DNA of 64,000 nt from Tropicimonas isoalkanivorans. Its GTDB lineage: Bacteria > Pseudomonadota > Alphaproteobacteria > Rhodobacterales > Rhodobacteraceae. The position numbers and the translations under genes are program-made. Under the pieces are notes generated by a model. The model was given only the letters and a program-made list of their open reading frames with translations, was not told the DNA's origin and ran no database searches. Positions 8,713-16,869 of the stretch are shown piece by piece. The DNA lies in the NCBI RefSeq assembly GCF_900112335.1, contig NZ_FOLG01000009.1:62001-126000 (forward strand). Reading direction: 5' to 3'. Position 1 is the stretch's first letter. Each line of letters begins with the position of its first letter.

Positions 8713-10556
8713 CCGGATTGATCGATCGCCTTGCAAGTGTGATAGATGCCTTCCGCCCCGCCGACGGCCCACCGCCGTCGCAACTCTGGCCGTTCGGCCG
8801 GTGGGCGTTGCGCGGGGCGGAGCCGGCGCTCTTTGCGGCCCTCGTGGTCACCGCGCTGGCGGGAGCGGCGGAAATGATAGCGGCGTGGTTCACCGGGATG
8901 GTGATCGACGCCGCTGCGCAGCACGGGCCGGGGGCATTCTGGGGGCCGTATTCGCCGGTGATCGTGGGCGGGCTGGTACTCTTCCTTGTGGTCCGGCCGG
9001 TGCTTTTCGCGGCCGACGCGGGTATGACGTCCATCCTGCTGGGGCCGCACCTGTTCCCGCTCGTGCTGAGCCGTCTCAACCGGTACGTTCTGGGCCACTC
9101 CCTGCGCTACTTCGAGAACGATTTCGCCGGGCGGATCAGTCAAAAGGCGATGCAGACCGCGCGCTCGCTGACCGAGCTGGTGATCGAGTTTGCCGACGTG
9201 GTCGTTTTCGGGCTGTCGATGTTCGTTTCGGCGCTAGTCCTGATGGCCGGGGTGGACGGCCGGCTTCTGTTTATCTTCGTCGTGTGGGGCGCGATCTATG
9301 CGACCACCCTGCGCTGGTTCATCCCCCGCGTCCGGCGGCGCGCGGCGGCGCGGGCGGGGGCGCGCACGGTCGTGACCGGGCAGGTCGTCGATACCTTGTC
9401 GAACATCGCCACCGTGAAGCTTTTCGCCCACCACGACCACGAGGATAGGGCGACGCTGGAGGCGTTGGAGCGATTCCGCGTCCGGTCCGTCGAGTTCGGG
9501 GCGATGACGGCGGGCTTCCGGTTGGCACTCATGACCAATGGCGGGCTGCTGCCGCTCCTGGCGATCCTCGGAAGTCTCTACCTGTTTACCATCGGCGAAG
9601 CCTCGCAGGGCGACATCGCCATGACCGCCATGGTCGCCGTCCGCCTGAGCCAGATCACCAACCGGCTGGGTCGGGCGGCGATCTCGATCTTTACCAACAT
9701 CGGCGAGATCGAGGACGGCATCGGAACGCTGACCCCGGCGCATGAAATCACCGACCATCCACATGCGGCGGGAACGGCGCAGGGCAAGGGCGCGATCCGG
9801 TTCGAGAACGTGCGCTTCGCCTATGGCGGGCCGGCGGCGGCGCTGGACGGGTTCGATCTCGACATCCGGCCGGGGGAGAAGGTGGCGCTGGTCGGTGCCT
9901 CCGGCGCGGGCAAGTCGACTGTCACCTCGCTGCTGCTCCGGCTCTACGATGTGGAGGACGGGCGGATCCTGCTGGACGGCACGGACATCCGCGACCTGAC
10001 CCAGACGGCGCTGCGCCAACAGATTGCCACGGTCCGTCAGGAAACGGCGATGTTCAATCGCTCGGCGCGCGACAACATCCGTTACGGTCGGCCGGATGCC
10101 GACGACGCGGCGGTGTTCGACGCCGCCCAACGGGCCTCCGCGCACGAGTTCATCCTGGGTCTCAGGGACTATCGCGGGCGGACGGGGTACGACGCCCATC
10201 TTGGAGAGCGCGGCGTGAAGCTCTCGGGCGGGCAACGGCAGCGGATCGCTCTGGCGCGCGCCATCCTTAAGGACTCGCCGGTGCTGGTGCTGGACGAAGC
10301 GACTTCGGCACTGGATTCGGAGGTCGAGGCGCAGATCCAGGTCGCGCTTGAACATGTGATGGAGGGCAAGACCGTCATCGCCATTGCCCACAGGCTCTCC
10401 ACCATCGCCCGGATGGACCGGATCGTGGTGCTGGACGGCGGCCGGATCGCCGAGCAGGGCACGCATGAAGAACTGCTGGGGCAGGACGGGCTCTATGCCC
10501 GGTACTGGCAACGGCAATCGGGCGGGTTCCTGAACCCGGCAGAGGCGGCCGAATGA
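8709..10556 (+). CDS. ABC exporter half-transporter (fused permease-ATPase), second of pair
   Basis: This 615-residue protein is organised like its neighbour: a membrane domain, then an ATPase with Walker A GASGAGKST, signature LSGGQRQR, Walker B VLVLDEATSALD and the AIAHRLST H-loop. Its membrane domain shares the motif RYFENDFAGRI with the FENDFAGRI of the first protein, which suggests an ancient tandem duplication. Start and stop codons overlap the flanking genes by four bases each, so all three are one translationally coupled operon. A heterodimeric exporter is the best reading. The substrate is not indicated. Confidence 0.9.
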   Translation: MTGLIDRLASVIDAFRPADGPPPSQLWPFGRWALRGAEPALFAALVVTALAGAAEMIAAWFTGMVIDAAAQHGPGAFWGPYSPVIVGGLVLFLVVRPVLFAADAGMTSILLGPHLFPLVLSRLNRYVLGHSLRYFENDFAGRISQKAMQTARSLTELVIEFADVVVFGLSMFVSALVLMAGVDGRLLFIFVVWGAIYATTLRWFIPRVRRRAAARAGARTVVTGQVVDTLSNIATVKLFAHHDHEDRATLEALERFRVRSVEFGAMTAGFRLALMTNGGLLPLLAILGSLYLFTIGEASQGDIAMTAMVAVRLSQITNRLGRAAISIFTNIGEIEDGIGTLTPAHEITDHPHAAGTAQGKGAIRFENVRFAYGGPAAALDGFDLDIRPGEKVALVGASGAGKSTVTSLLLRLYDVEDGRILLDGTDIRDLTQTALRQQIATVRQETAMFNRSARDNIRYGRPDADDAAVFDAAQRASAHEFILGLRDYRGRTGYDAHLGERGVKLSGGQRQRIALARAILKDSPVLVLDEATSALDSEVEAQIQVALEHVMEGKTVIAIAHRLSTIARMDRIVVLDGGRIAEQGTHEELLGQDGLYARYWQRQSGGFLNPAEAAE

Positions 10557-11782
10557 GGGACGTCACCATCGAACGGCTGGGGCATCTGGGCGACGGCATC
10601 GCGCCCGGCCCGATCTACGCGCCACGGTGCCTGCCCGGAGAAGTCGTGACCGGCACGCCGGAGGGCGACCGGCTCACCGATGTCCGCATCCTCGTGCCCT
10701 CGCCGCACCGGGTTGCCCCGCCGTGCCGGCACTACGCGGGCTGTGGGGGCTGCGCGGTGCAGCATGCGGGCGATGCTTTCGTCGCGGGTTGGAAAGAGGG
10801 GATCGTGCGGACGGCGCTGGCCGCGCAAGGGCTTGAGACCGAGTTCCGCCCGATGCACGTGTCTCCACCCCGGACGCGCCGACGGGCGGTGTTTGCCGGC
10901 CGTCGCACCAAGAAGGGGGTGCTGGTCGGGTTTCACGCCCGGGCGTCCCATACAGTGATTGACGTGCCGGGATGCCAGCTCGTGCTGCCGGCTCTGCTCG
11001 ACGTCCGCCCTGCCCTGGAGGCGATCACCCGCGCCGGCGCCTCCCGGAAGGGGGAATTGAGCCTGACCGTTACCGCCGCCCCCGAAGGACCGGACGTTGC
11101 GGTTTCCGGCGGCAAGCCGTTGGACTTGGTGCTTCGGGCGCAATTGGGAGAAATCGCCGGCACCTATCGCCTGTCGCGCCTGACGTGGGACGGCGAATTG
11201 CTGGCGATGGAGGCCGCGCCGACCGTGAAGTTCGACGGCATCGCCGTTTCTCCGCCGCCGGGCGCCTTCCTGCAGGCAACCGAGGACGGGGAACAGGCCC
11301 TGCGCGCCGCCGTGACGGAGGCCGTTAAGGACGCTGAGCAGATCGTCGACCTGTTCGCCGGCTGCGGAACCTTCGCCCTTCCGCTGGCCCGCCGCGCGTC
11401 GGTGCACGCGGTCGAAGGGTCCCGGGCACTTACCGACGCCCTTACCGCCGGCTGGCGGCAGGCCGGTGGCCTTCGTCCTGTTACGGCAGAAACACGAGAC
11501 CTTTTCCGCCAACCACTGGGTGACGAAGAACTCGGACGATTCGACGCCATCGTGATCGACCCGCCCCGGGCCGGTGCCGAGGCACAGGTGGAGCAAATCG
11601 CGGCATCGGACATATCCTGCGTCGCCGCCGTGTCCTGCAACCCGGCCACATTTGCCCGCGATGCCGCCCGGCTCGTCCGGGGCGGGTTCCGGCTCGACTG
11701 GGTGCAGGTCGTGGACCAGTTCCGCTGGTCGCCCCACGTGGAACTTGCGGCCCGTCTTTCGCGCAACCATATGGGCGCCTGA
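10553..11782 (+). CDS. RumA/TrmA-family RNA (uracil-5)-methyltransferase
   Basis: This 409-residue SAM-dependent methyltransferase of the RlmD/TrmA family would methylate C5 of a uridine in rRNA or tRNA. It has an N-terminal TRAM-like domain, then cysteines of an iron-sulfur cluster site (CRHYAGCGGC, plus a later cysteine in DVPGCQL). The SAM motif LFAGCGTFALPLA and the catalytic region VIDPPRAGA and SCNPATF follow; the cysteine of SCNP is the nucleophile. The RNA target cannot be fixed from sequence; the cluster cysteines favour the rRNA-type enzymes. It is coupled by ATGA overlap to the ABC exporter genes, an association with no obvious functional link. Confidence 0.88.
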   Translation: MRDVTIERLGHLGDGIAPGPIYAPRCLPGEVVTGTPEGDRLTDVRILVPSPHRVAPPCRHYAGCGGCAVQHAGDAFVAGWKEGIVRTALAAQGLETEFRPMHVSPPRTRRRAVFAGRRTKKGVLVGFHARASHTVIDVPGCQLVLPALLDVRPALEAITRAGASRKGELSLTVTAAPEGPDVAVSGGKPLDLVLRAQLGEIAGTYRLSRLTWDGELLAMEAAPTVKFDGIAVSPPPGAFLQATEDGEQALRAAVTEAVKDAEQIVDLFAGCGTFALPLARRASVHAVEGSRALTDALTAGWRQAGGLRPVTAETRDLFRQPLGDEELGRFDAIVIDPPRAGAEAQVEQIAASDISCVAAVSCNPATFARDAARLVRGGFRLDWVQVVDQFRWSPHVELAARLSRNHMGA

Positions 11783-11804
11783 GGCGATCCCAGAGGAGAC
11801 TTAC

Positions 11805-12623
11805 ATGCGCGAGAGGCTGCGCGCCTGGCTCGACCGGCCCGGCACCCGGAACTTCGTGATCGGCGTGATCGTCGTGAACGCCATCCTGCTCGGGTTGGAG
11901 ACCTATCCCGCGATCATGGACCGCGCGGGCGGGCTCATCGTGGCGCTGGATACCCTGTGTCTCTCCATCTTCGTCCTTGAGATCCTGGCCAAGCTTATCG
12001 CCTATCGGTTCGCGTTTTTCCGCAGCGGCTGGAACGTCTTCGATTTCCTTATCGTTGGTATTTCGCTGATCCCCGGTGCACACACGCTCTCCGTCCTGCG
12101 GGCGTTGCGGATCTTGCGGGTTCTGCGCGTTATCTCGGTTCTCCCCCGACTGCGCCGCGTCGTGGAGGGATTCATCTCCGCGATACCGGGGATGGGCTCG
12201 GTTTTTCTGTTGATGGCGCTCGTTTTCTATATCGGCGCGGTCATGGCGACGAAGCTCTATGGGGCGGATTTTCCGGAGTGGTTCGGCTCGCTCGGCCGCT
12301 CAGCGTATTCGCTGTTCCAGATCATGACTCTGGAATCCTGGTCGATGGGAATTGTTCGGCCGGTGATGGAGGTGCATCCGGGCGCCTGGATGTTCTTTGT
12401 CCCCTTCATTCTTCTGACGACCTTCGCCGTGGTGAACCTGCTCGTGGGACTGATCGTGAACTCCATGCAGGACGCCCACCACGAGGAGGACACCGCCGAG
12501 ACCGGCGCCTATCGCGACGAGGTGCTGGCGCGGCTGGAGGGAATCGAACGGCGGTTGGAGGGAATCGCGGTACAGGTTCCGACGGAGGCGTCGGCGCCGG
12601 AACGCGAAAAAAGGCGGATGTGA
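11805..12623 (+). CDS. Voltage-gated sodium channel (NavSp/NaChBac type)
   Basis: This is a 272-residue single-domain voltage-gated sodium channel that would work as a tetramer. Segments S1-S4 occupy about residues 15-110, and S4 carries arginines at every third position (R99, R102, R105, R108). The pore helices surround the selectivity filter TLESWSM (175-181), whose glutamate is the mark of bacterial sodium channels; this filter is the one I recall for the Silicibacter pomeroyi channel. S6 spans about 200-222, and a C-terminal coiled coil (about 236-258) should hold the tetramer together. A strong GAGGAGA site precedes ATG 11805. A general 'ion transporter' label would be the cautious alternative. 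Confidence 0.93.
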   Translation: MRERLRAWLDRPGTRNFVIGVIVVNAILLGLETYPAIMDRAGGLIVALDTLCLSIFVLEILAKLIAYRFAFFRSGWNVFDFLIVGISLIPGAHTLSVLRALRILRVLRVISVLPRLRRVVEGFISAIPGMGSVFLLMALVFYIGAVMATKLYGADFPEWFGSLGRSAYSLFQIMTLESWSMGIVRPVMEVHPGAWMFFVPFILLTTFAVVNLLVGLIVNSMQDAHHEEDTAETGAYRDEVLARLEGIERRLEGIAVQVPTEASAPEREKRRM

Positions 12624-12708
12624 GCGGAAGCGGCGCCATTCACCCGCTTCAAATTCTTGGCGAAGGCGCTATAATCTCGTCCAAAATAATAGATGGGACA
12701 AGGCAGGC

Positions 12709-13206
12709 ATGTACGTTCCGAGACGGGCACTCTTGGCTGGTGGCGCGGCACTCGCGCTTTCGGCCTGTTCGAGCAAATTCAGGAAATACGACGGGCCGCA
12801 GGTGACGCGGCTCCAGGTGGTGAAGGAGCGCCGCAGGCTCTACCTTTTCAACGGCATGACGCCGCTGAAGGCCTTCGACATCCACCTAGGCAACAACGCC
12901 CAGGGGCCAAAACGGTTTCGTGGCGACGGCAGGACGCCGGAAGGTACATACCTGATCGACCGGCGCAATCCGAACAGTTCCTTCCACCTGTCGCTCGGTA
13001 TCTCCTATCCGAACGAAGAAGACATCGCGTTCGCGCAGGCTCACGGGATGGACCCAGGCGGCGATATCTTCATCCACGGCGGGCGCCGCAAGACGGATCC
13101 GCGCGGGAAGGACTGGACGGCCGGCTGCATCGCCGTGAAGGACCGCGAGATGGAAGAGATCTACGCCATGGTCGGCACCGGCACGCCGATCGACCTGTTC
13201 GCCTGA
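12709..13206 (+). CDS. L,D-transpeptidase-family lipoprotein (YkuD domain)
   Basis: This 165-residue lipoprotein has a lipobox, LSAC, near residue 19 after an RR-containing signal peptide. The rest is a YkuD catalytic domain with the histidine motif IFIHGGRR and the nucleophile motif DWTAGCIAV. These enzymes make 3-3 crosslinks in peptidoglycan, attach proteins to it, or hydrolyse such links, and they act in the periplasm. It lies 85 bases after the sodium channel gene and faces a CAP-domain lipoprotein gene across a hairpin. Which reaction this member performs is not evident. Confidence 0.88.
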   Translation: MYVPRRALLAGGAALALSACSSKFRKYDGPQVTRLQVVKERRRLYLFNGMTPLKAFDIHLGNNAQGPKRFRGDGRTPEGTYLIDRRNPNSSFHLSLGISYPNEEDIAFAQAHGMDPGGDIFIHGGRRKTDPRGKDWTAGCIAVKDREMEEIYAMVGTGTPIDLFA

Positions 13207-13218
13207 GCCTGCGCCATC

Positions 13219-13242
13219 GGCCGCCGTTTTCAAGCGGCGGCC
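13219..13242. terminator. Hairpin between convergent genes
   Basis: An 8-bp perfect stem (GGCCGCCG/CGGCGGCC, loop TTTTCAAG) sits between the convergent L,D-transpeptidase and CAP genes, with CCTGA/TCAGG arms further out. No T-run follows on either strand, so termination efficiency is uncertain. Confidence 0.45.
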
Positions 13243-13246
13243 ATCG

Positions 13247-13741
13247 TCAGGCGCCGGTGATCAGAGTCCACCAGATCTTGCCGTTCCGCTCCTGGAACCA
13301 CGCAAAGCCAAGGTCACGCGCAGCCGGGTCCATGATGATGGCACGGGCATCCGCCCTGTCCATCCAGGCGCCGAGCGTGTCGATCTCGCTTTCGTAGCTT
13401 TCAGCGACGGCTTGGCCGATGAACGTGCCGGGATACCCCGTCCGCGCGACCCGCATCAGCGGTGAAGAGCCGTCCGACCCGAAGTTCCACGGGCGGTTCT
13501 GCAGGGACATGTCCTGAGAATGGCTGGAGGCCGCCGCGTTGAGTTGCGGGCTGAGCTTCAACGACGGCAGCCCGGCTGCCGTGCGAAGGCTGTTGATCGA
13601 ATCGAGCGTGCGGTATTGGATGTCAGCGGTATCGCCCTGCGAAATGCGATACACGCGAACGCCGTCGACGGTACTCGGGGACGGTGCGCAAGCTGACAGA
13701 AGAATACCGAGAACGGCAACGAGAGCTATGGAACGGGTCAT
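13247..13741 (-). CDS. CAP-domain (SCP/PR-1 family) lipoprotein
   Basis: This 164-residue exported protein has a signal peptide ending in a lipobox (LLSAC, cysteine 18), so it is probably a lipoprotein. The mature part resembles the CAP/SCP superfamily: the N-terminal helix region LDSINSLRTAAGLPSLKLSPQLNAAASSHSQDM, cited for location only in short form as LDSINSLR...SSHSQDM, contains the usual histidine, and GQAVAESY and LGAWMDRADARAIIMDP follow in family order. Bacterial CAP proteins are secreted or periplasmic and of mostly unknown function. Its position between two L,D-transpeptidase genes hints at a cell-envelope role. Confidence 0.8.
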   Translation of the reverse strand: MTRSIALVAVLGILLSACAPSPSTVDGVRVYRISQGDTADIQYRTLDSINSLRTAAGLPSLKLSPQLNAAASSHSQDMSLQNRPWNFGSDGSSPLMRVARTGYPGTFIGQAVAESYESEIDTLGAWMDRADARAIIMDPAARDLGFAWFQERNGKIWWTLITGA

Positions 13742-13898
13742 GTCTGGGGACGCCTGATCGTGAGTCTCTCTCCTCTAGCCGCTCCTTTGCAGCGGTTCAA
13801 ACATTTCGGCGGCCTGACGCCGCTTTGATTTGCGGGCGGTGTTTCCGCGCAATAAAATACCACGGCCCAGGGTAGGGGCAGGCACCGAGAAGGACATT

Positions 13899-14501
13899 AT
13901 GACCGATTCGACCGATTTCAGACTGACCCGGCGCCGCTTCCTGCGCGCCAGTGGTGCGACCGTGCTCGGCGGGCTTGCGGCCCCCGCGCTGGCTCAGAAC
14001 GGCCCGTTCGATCCGTTGCGTGAGAACGATCCCAACCTCCGTCGCAACATCGCGACCTTCCGCGCCAGATCCTGGCAGCCTTATTTCTCCTCCACCGCGA
14101 ACGGTGCGATCCTCGTCGATATCGACTCCCGCGCGCTGCATTACTGGTCCGCCGACCAGAGCATCTACCGGGTATATCCGACCAGTGTGCCGATCTCGGA
14201 GGACCTGACGCGGCGCGGCCGCACGAGCGTCACCCGCAAGGTGGAAGGCCCCTCATGGGCGCCGACGCCATCCATGAAACGGCGCAATCCGGACTGGCCG
14301 GACTTCGTTCCGCCGGGCCCGGACAACCCGCTCGGCACCCATGCGCTGTACCTCGGATGGCAGTACTACCGCATCCATGGAACGCATGACACGCGCAAGA
14401 TCGGCCGCCCGTCGTCCAACGGTTGCATCGGCCTTTACAACGAACATATCGCTGAGCTTTTTTCGATGGTCAGCCCAGGCGCGCAGGTGTTGCTAATTTG
14501 A
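13899..14501 (+). CDS. L,D-transpeptidase (YkuD domain), Tat-exported
   Basis: This 200-residue enzyme has a twin-arginine signal (LTRRRFLRASG) ending near APALAQ, so it is likely exported folded. The YkuD domain ends in the motif HGTHD, then SSNGCIGLYN with the nucleophilic cysteine. Such enzymes form 3-3 peptidoglycan crosslinks using a cysteine instead of a serine, which gives beta-lactam resistance except to carbapenems. I chose ATG 13899 because the Tat motif follows it directly; an upstream in-frame ATG would put a basic, non-signal stretch before it. It diverges from the CAP-protein gene. Confidence 0.9.
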   Translation: MTDSTDFRLTRRRFLRASGATVLGGLAAPALAQNGPFDPLRENDPNLRRNIATFRARSWQPYFSSTANGAILVDIDSRALHYWSADQSIYRVYPTSVPISEDLTRRGRTSVTRKVEGPSWAPTPSMKRRNPDWPDFVPPGPDNPLGTHALYLGWQYYRIHGTHDTRKIGRPSSNGCIGLYNEHIAELFSMVSPGAQVLLI

Positions 14502-14626
14502 CGACATCGTCGCAGGTGCAGCGAAGCACAATCAGTGAGCAATTGCCAAAGTCGGGCGTCTCTGTAAGGAATTGATTACGAGGTACTACTTTGGGCGTGG
14601 GCGTCCTCAATAACCGTGTCCGCGCA

Positions 14627-14642
14627 TTAACTGGAGGTTAAC
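14627..14642 (+). promoter_or_regulatory. CtrA-type box overlapping a ribosome-binding site
   Basis: TTAACTGGAGGTTAAC matches the full CtrA consensus TTAA-N7-TTAAC exactly. The GGAGG ribosome-binding site of the next gene sits inside its spacer and the start codon follows at once. A site this far downstream would be expected to repress, or may be coincidental. Confidence 0.4.
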
Positions 14643-14831
14643 ATGAAGAAGCTTGCTCTCGCCGCTGCTCTGTCGCTCGCTGCGACGGCGACCCTTGCTG
14701 GTGGCTACGAAGAGCCGGTCATCGAGCCGGTCATCATTGAAGAAGAAACCGGCACGTCCGGTGGTGGCCTGTGGCTGCCGCTTCTGGTCTTCATCGTGAT
14801 CGGTGCCGCTGCCGCCAGCGCCAGCAACTGA
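14643..14831 (+). CDS. Small exported membrane protein, 62 residues
   Basis: The protein has a clear signal peptide (MKKLALAAALSLAATATLAG), a short acidic, valine- and proline-rich stretch (EEPVIEPVIIEEE), then a glycine-rich turn and one hydrophobic segment near the C-terminus (LWLPLLVFIVIGAAAASA). It would be an exported protein anchored in the inner membrane by its tail. I do not recognise a named family; similar short proteins occur next to ferrochelatase in roseobacters as far as I recall. It has an optimal GGAGG site and its own intrinsic terminator, the pattern of a highly expressed monocistronic gene. Confidence 0.75.
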   Translation: MKKLALAAALSLAATATLAGGYEEPVIEPVIIEEETGTSGGGLWLPLLVFIVIGAAAASASN

Positions 14832-14856
14832 TCGCTCGAAGCGTAGAATTTTGGAG

Positions 14857-14884
14857 AAGGCGGGTCGCAGGGCCCGCCTTTTTC
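14857..14884 (+). terminator. Rho-independent terminator of the 62-residue protein gene
   Basis: An AAGGCGGG/CCCGCCTT stem of eight pairs (arms 14857-14864 and 14873-14880) is followed by a T-run starting inside the second arm (CCTTTTTCT). Confidence 0.85.
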
Positions 14885-14936
14885 TATTGGACCTGTGCCG
14901 CATGAATGCCGACCACGATCGTCCGGCGACTCGGGG

Positions 14937-15971
14937 CTATTCGATCCAGCCGCGGAGGTTGGTCGCGATGATCTCGGACAAGGCCGCAATATGCGCCGAA
15001 TCGTCGTTGAGGCAGGGAATGTAGGTGAAGCTTTCGCCGCCGGCCTCCTCGAAGCTCTCCCGGATTTCCTCGTTGATTTCTTCCAGCGTCTCGATGCAAT
15101 CGGCGGAGAATGCCGGAGCAATCACGGCGATGCGTTTCTTGCCCTCCCGGGCGAGCACCGCAACGTGGTCCACTGTGTAGGGCTTGAGCCACTCCTCGGG
15201 GCCGAACTGACTCTGGAAGGTCGTCGTGATGACGTCATCGGAAAAGCCCAGCCGCTCCTTCAACAGGCGCGTCGTCTTTTGGCACTGGCAGTGATAGGGA
15301 TCGCCCTCCATCAGGTAGCGCTGCGGCAGGCCATGGTAGGAACACACCAGCATGTCGGGCTTCTGCTCCATCCCGTCATAGGCGCGTGAAACCGACTGCG
15401 CCAAGGCATCGATGTAGACGGGCTCCGCGAAATACGGCGGCACGATGCGGGCTGTGGGCTGCCATTTCTCTTCCATCAGGGCCCGGAAGAACTGGTCGTT
15501 CGCGGTGGCCGAGGTCGCCCCGGCATATTGCGGGTAGAGCGGGAAGAACAGGATACGGCGGCACCCCTGCTCCATCAGCGCTTCGACCTTCGATTTCGTG
15601 GACGGGTTGCCGTAGCGCATGCAGAAATCCACCGCCACTTGATCACCGAACCGCGCCTGCATCTGCTCGGCGATCGCCGCAGTCTGGTCCCGAGTGATCG
15701 TCATCATCGGGCTTTCGTTCTTTTCCTCGTTCCAGATCGACTTGTAGGCCTCGCCGGAGCTGAATGGACGCTTGGACAGGATGATGAGCTGCAACAGCGG
15801 CTGCCACTTCCACTTCGGGTAGTCGATGACCCGCTGGTCAGAGAGAAATTCGCTGAGGTAGCGGCGCATGGACCAGTAGTCCGTGCCGTCCGGGGTGCCG
15901 AGGTTGGCCAGAAGCACACCGATCTTTTCGGGCTTTACCGGGGGATGGTCGGCGGGAAGATGGTCGGTCAT
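14937..15971 (-). CDS. hemH: Ferrochelatase
   Basis: Ferrochelatase inserts Fe2+ into protoporphyrin IX, the last step of haem synthesis, at the inner membrane. The 344-residue protein shows the conserved GVLLANLGTPD start, the FFPLYPQYAGATSA stretch, the catalytic-histidine motif CSYHGLPQRYL, the FQSQFGPEEWLKP segment and the acidic motif near the C-terminus (FSADCIETLEEI). ATG 15971 was chosen because homology begins there; upstream in-frame sequence is arginine-rich and non-conserved in look. It shares its strand with the NDUFAF5-like gene, whose stop is only 52 bases upstream, so both may be transcribed together. Confidence 0.95.
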   Translation of the reverse strand: MTDHLPADHPPVKPEKIGVLLANLGTPDGTDYWSMRRYLSEFLSDQRVIDYPKWKWQPLLQLIILSKRPFSSGEAYKSIWNEEKNESPMMTITRDQTAAIAEQMQARFGDQVAVDFCMRYGNPSTKSKVEALMEQGCRRILFFPLYPQYAGATSATANDQFFRALMEEKWQPTARIVPPYFAEPVYIDALAQSVSRAYDGMEQKPDMLVCSYHGLPQRYLMEGDPYHCQCQKTTRLLKERLGFSDDVITTTFQSQFGPEEWLKPYTVDHVAVLAREGKKRIAVIAPAFSADCIETLEEINEEIRESFEEAGGESFTYIPCLNDDSAHIAALSEIIATNLRGWIE

Positions 15972-16023
15972 CGGAAGTTCTGGCTTTCTCTGCGCTGTCT
16001 GGAGGCGACGTAAGGGCCTCGTA

Positions 16024-16869
16024 TCATTCTTCAATCGGTTTGTCGCGGCTTGGGGCCCCTTCCTCCACCCCCAACGCATCGGCGAGCCGGGCCGTGGCAG
16101 AGCCTGGGCGGAGCGGCAATGGCTGGGAGGCGTCCGGCGCCCAGCCCAACAGGAAGATCAGCTCGAACGTCGCCTCGACACGCGCCCCGTCCGCCGGGAA
16201 GTGCATCGCATAGGCCTCCGCTGCGTGCTGGAACAGACGCCGGGAGCCCATGGCACGGTGACGGTCGGCGAGCGCGTTCGTTTCACCCATCGCGCGAAGG
16301 TCACGCATCAGGTCGAAGGCCGTTTCATACGTGGCGGTGAGCGGCACGCTGTCCGCCACCGGCAGCGCGAAGCCGGCCCTTTGGAGAAGCGCGCCGATGT
16401 CACGGATCTCGCCCATCGGCGCCACGCGCGGCGACAACCCTCCCATGACCTCCATTTCGGCCGTTCCGAGCGCCGACCGCAATTCGGCCAGTGTCTCCCC
16501 CCCGAACAGGCAGCCAAGAAACAGGCCGTCGGGTTTCAGCGCGTGGCGGGCCTGCACCATCTGGCCCACGGGATCATCGGCCCAGTGCAGGGCGAGAGCG
16601 TGGATAACGAGGTCATGGGCACCCGGTTGAAGGTCCAGGATCTCCTCGTCGGATATCTGCCGGGCCTGCGGCATCAGGTCCGCCCAAAGATCGGGAAAAC
16701 CTGAGATCACAACAGGCGCCGTAAAGGCCCTGTTAACCACTTCCAGTCTTTCCTGTATCTCGCCGGCGGCCGTCCGGTGAAGAAAATCCGCCATGCCGCC
16801 GGGTGTGCGGCGGGCGCGGGTACGGGCGCGGACAAGCGCCGCACGGTCGGTCAGTTGGGGTCGAGTCAT
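16024..16869 (-). CDS. NDUFAF5/BioC-like methyltransferase-fold protein lacking the SAM glycine motif
   Basis: The 281-residue protein resembles the mitochondrial complex I assembly factor NDUFAF5 along its whole length. It shares the successive blocks LALHWADD, LKPDGLFLGCLFGG, TLAELR, GGLSPRVAP, LLQRAGF, LMRDLRAMGE and FELIFLLGW. However, where SAM-dependent methyltransferases have a GxGxG loop, this protein reads APVVISGFPDLWADLM, so classical SAM binding is doubtful. NDUFAF5 hydroxylates an arginine of the NDUFS7 subunit; a similar role here is an inference. Its start codon overlaps that of the divergent comF gene within the same CATG. Confidence 0.75.
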   Translation of the reverse strand: MTRPQLTDRAALVRARTRARRTPGGMADFLHRTAAGEIQERLEVVNRAFTAPVVISGFPDLWADLMPQARQISDEEILDLQPGAHDLVIHALALHWADDPVGQMVQARHALKPDGLFLGCLFGGETLAELRSALGTAEMEVMGGLSPRVAPMGEIRDIGALLQRAGFALPVADSVPLTATYETAFDLMRDLRAMGETNALADRHRAMGSRRLFQHAAEAYAMHFPADGARVEATFELIFLLGWAPDASQPLPLRPGSATARLADALGVEEGAPSRDKPIEE

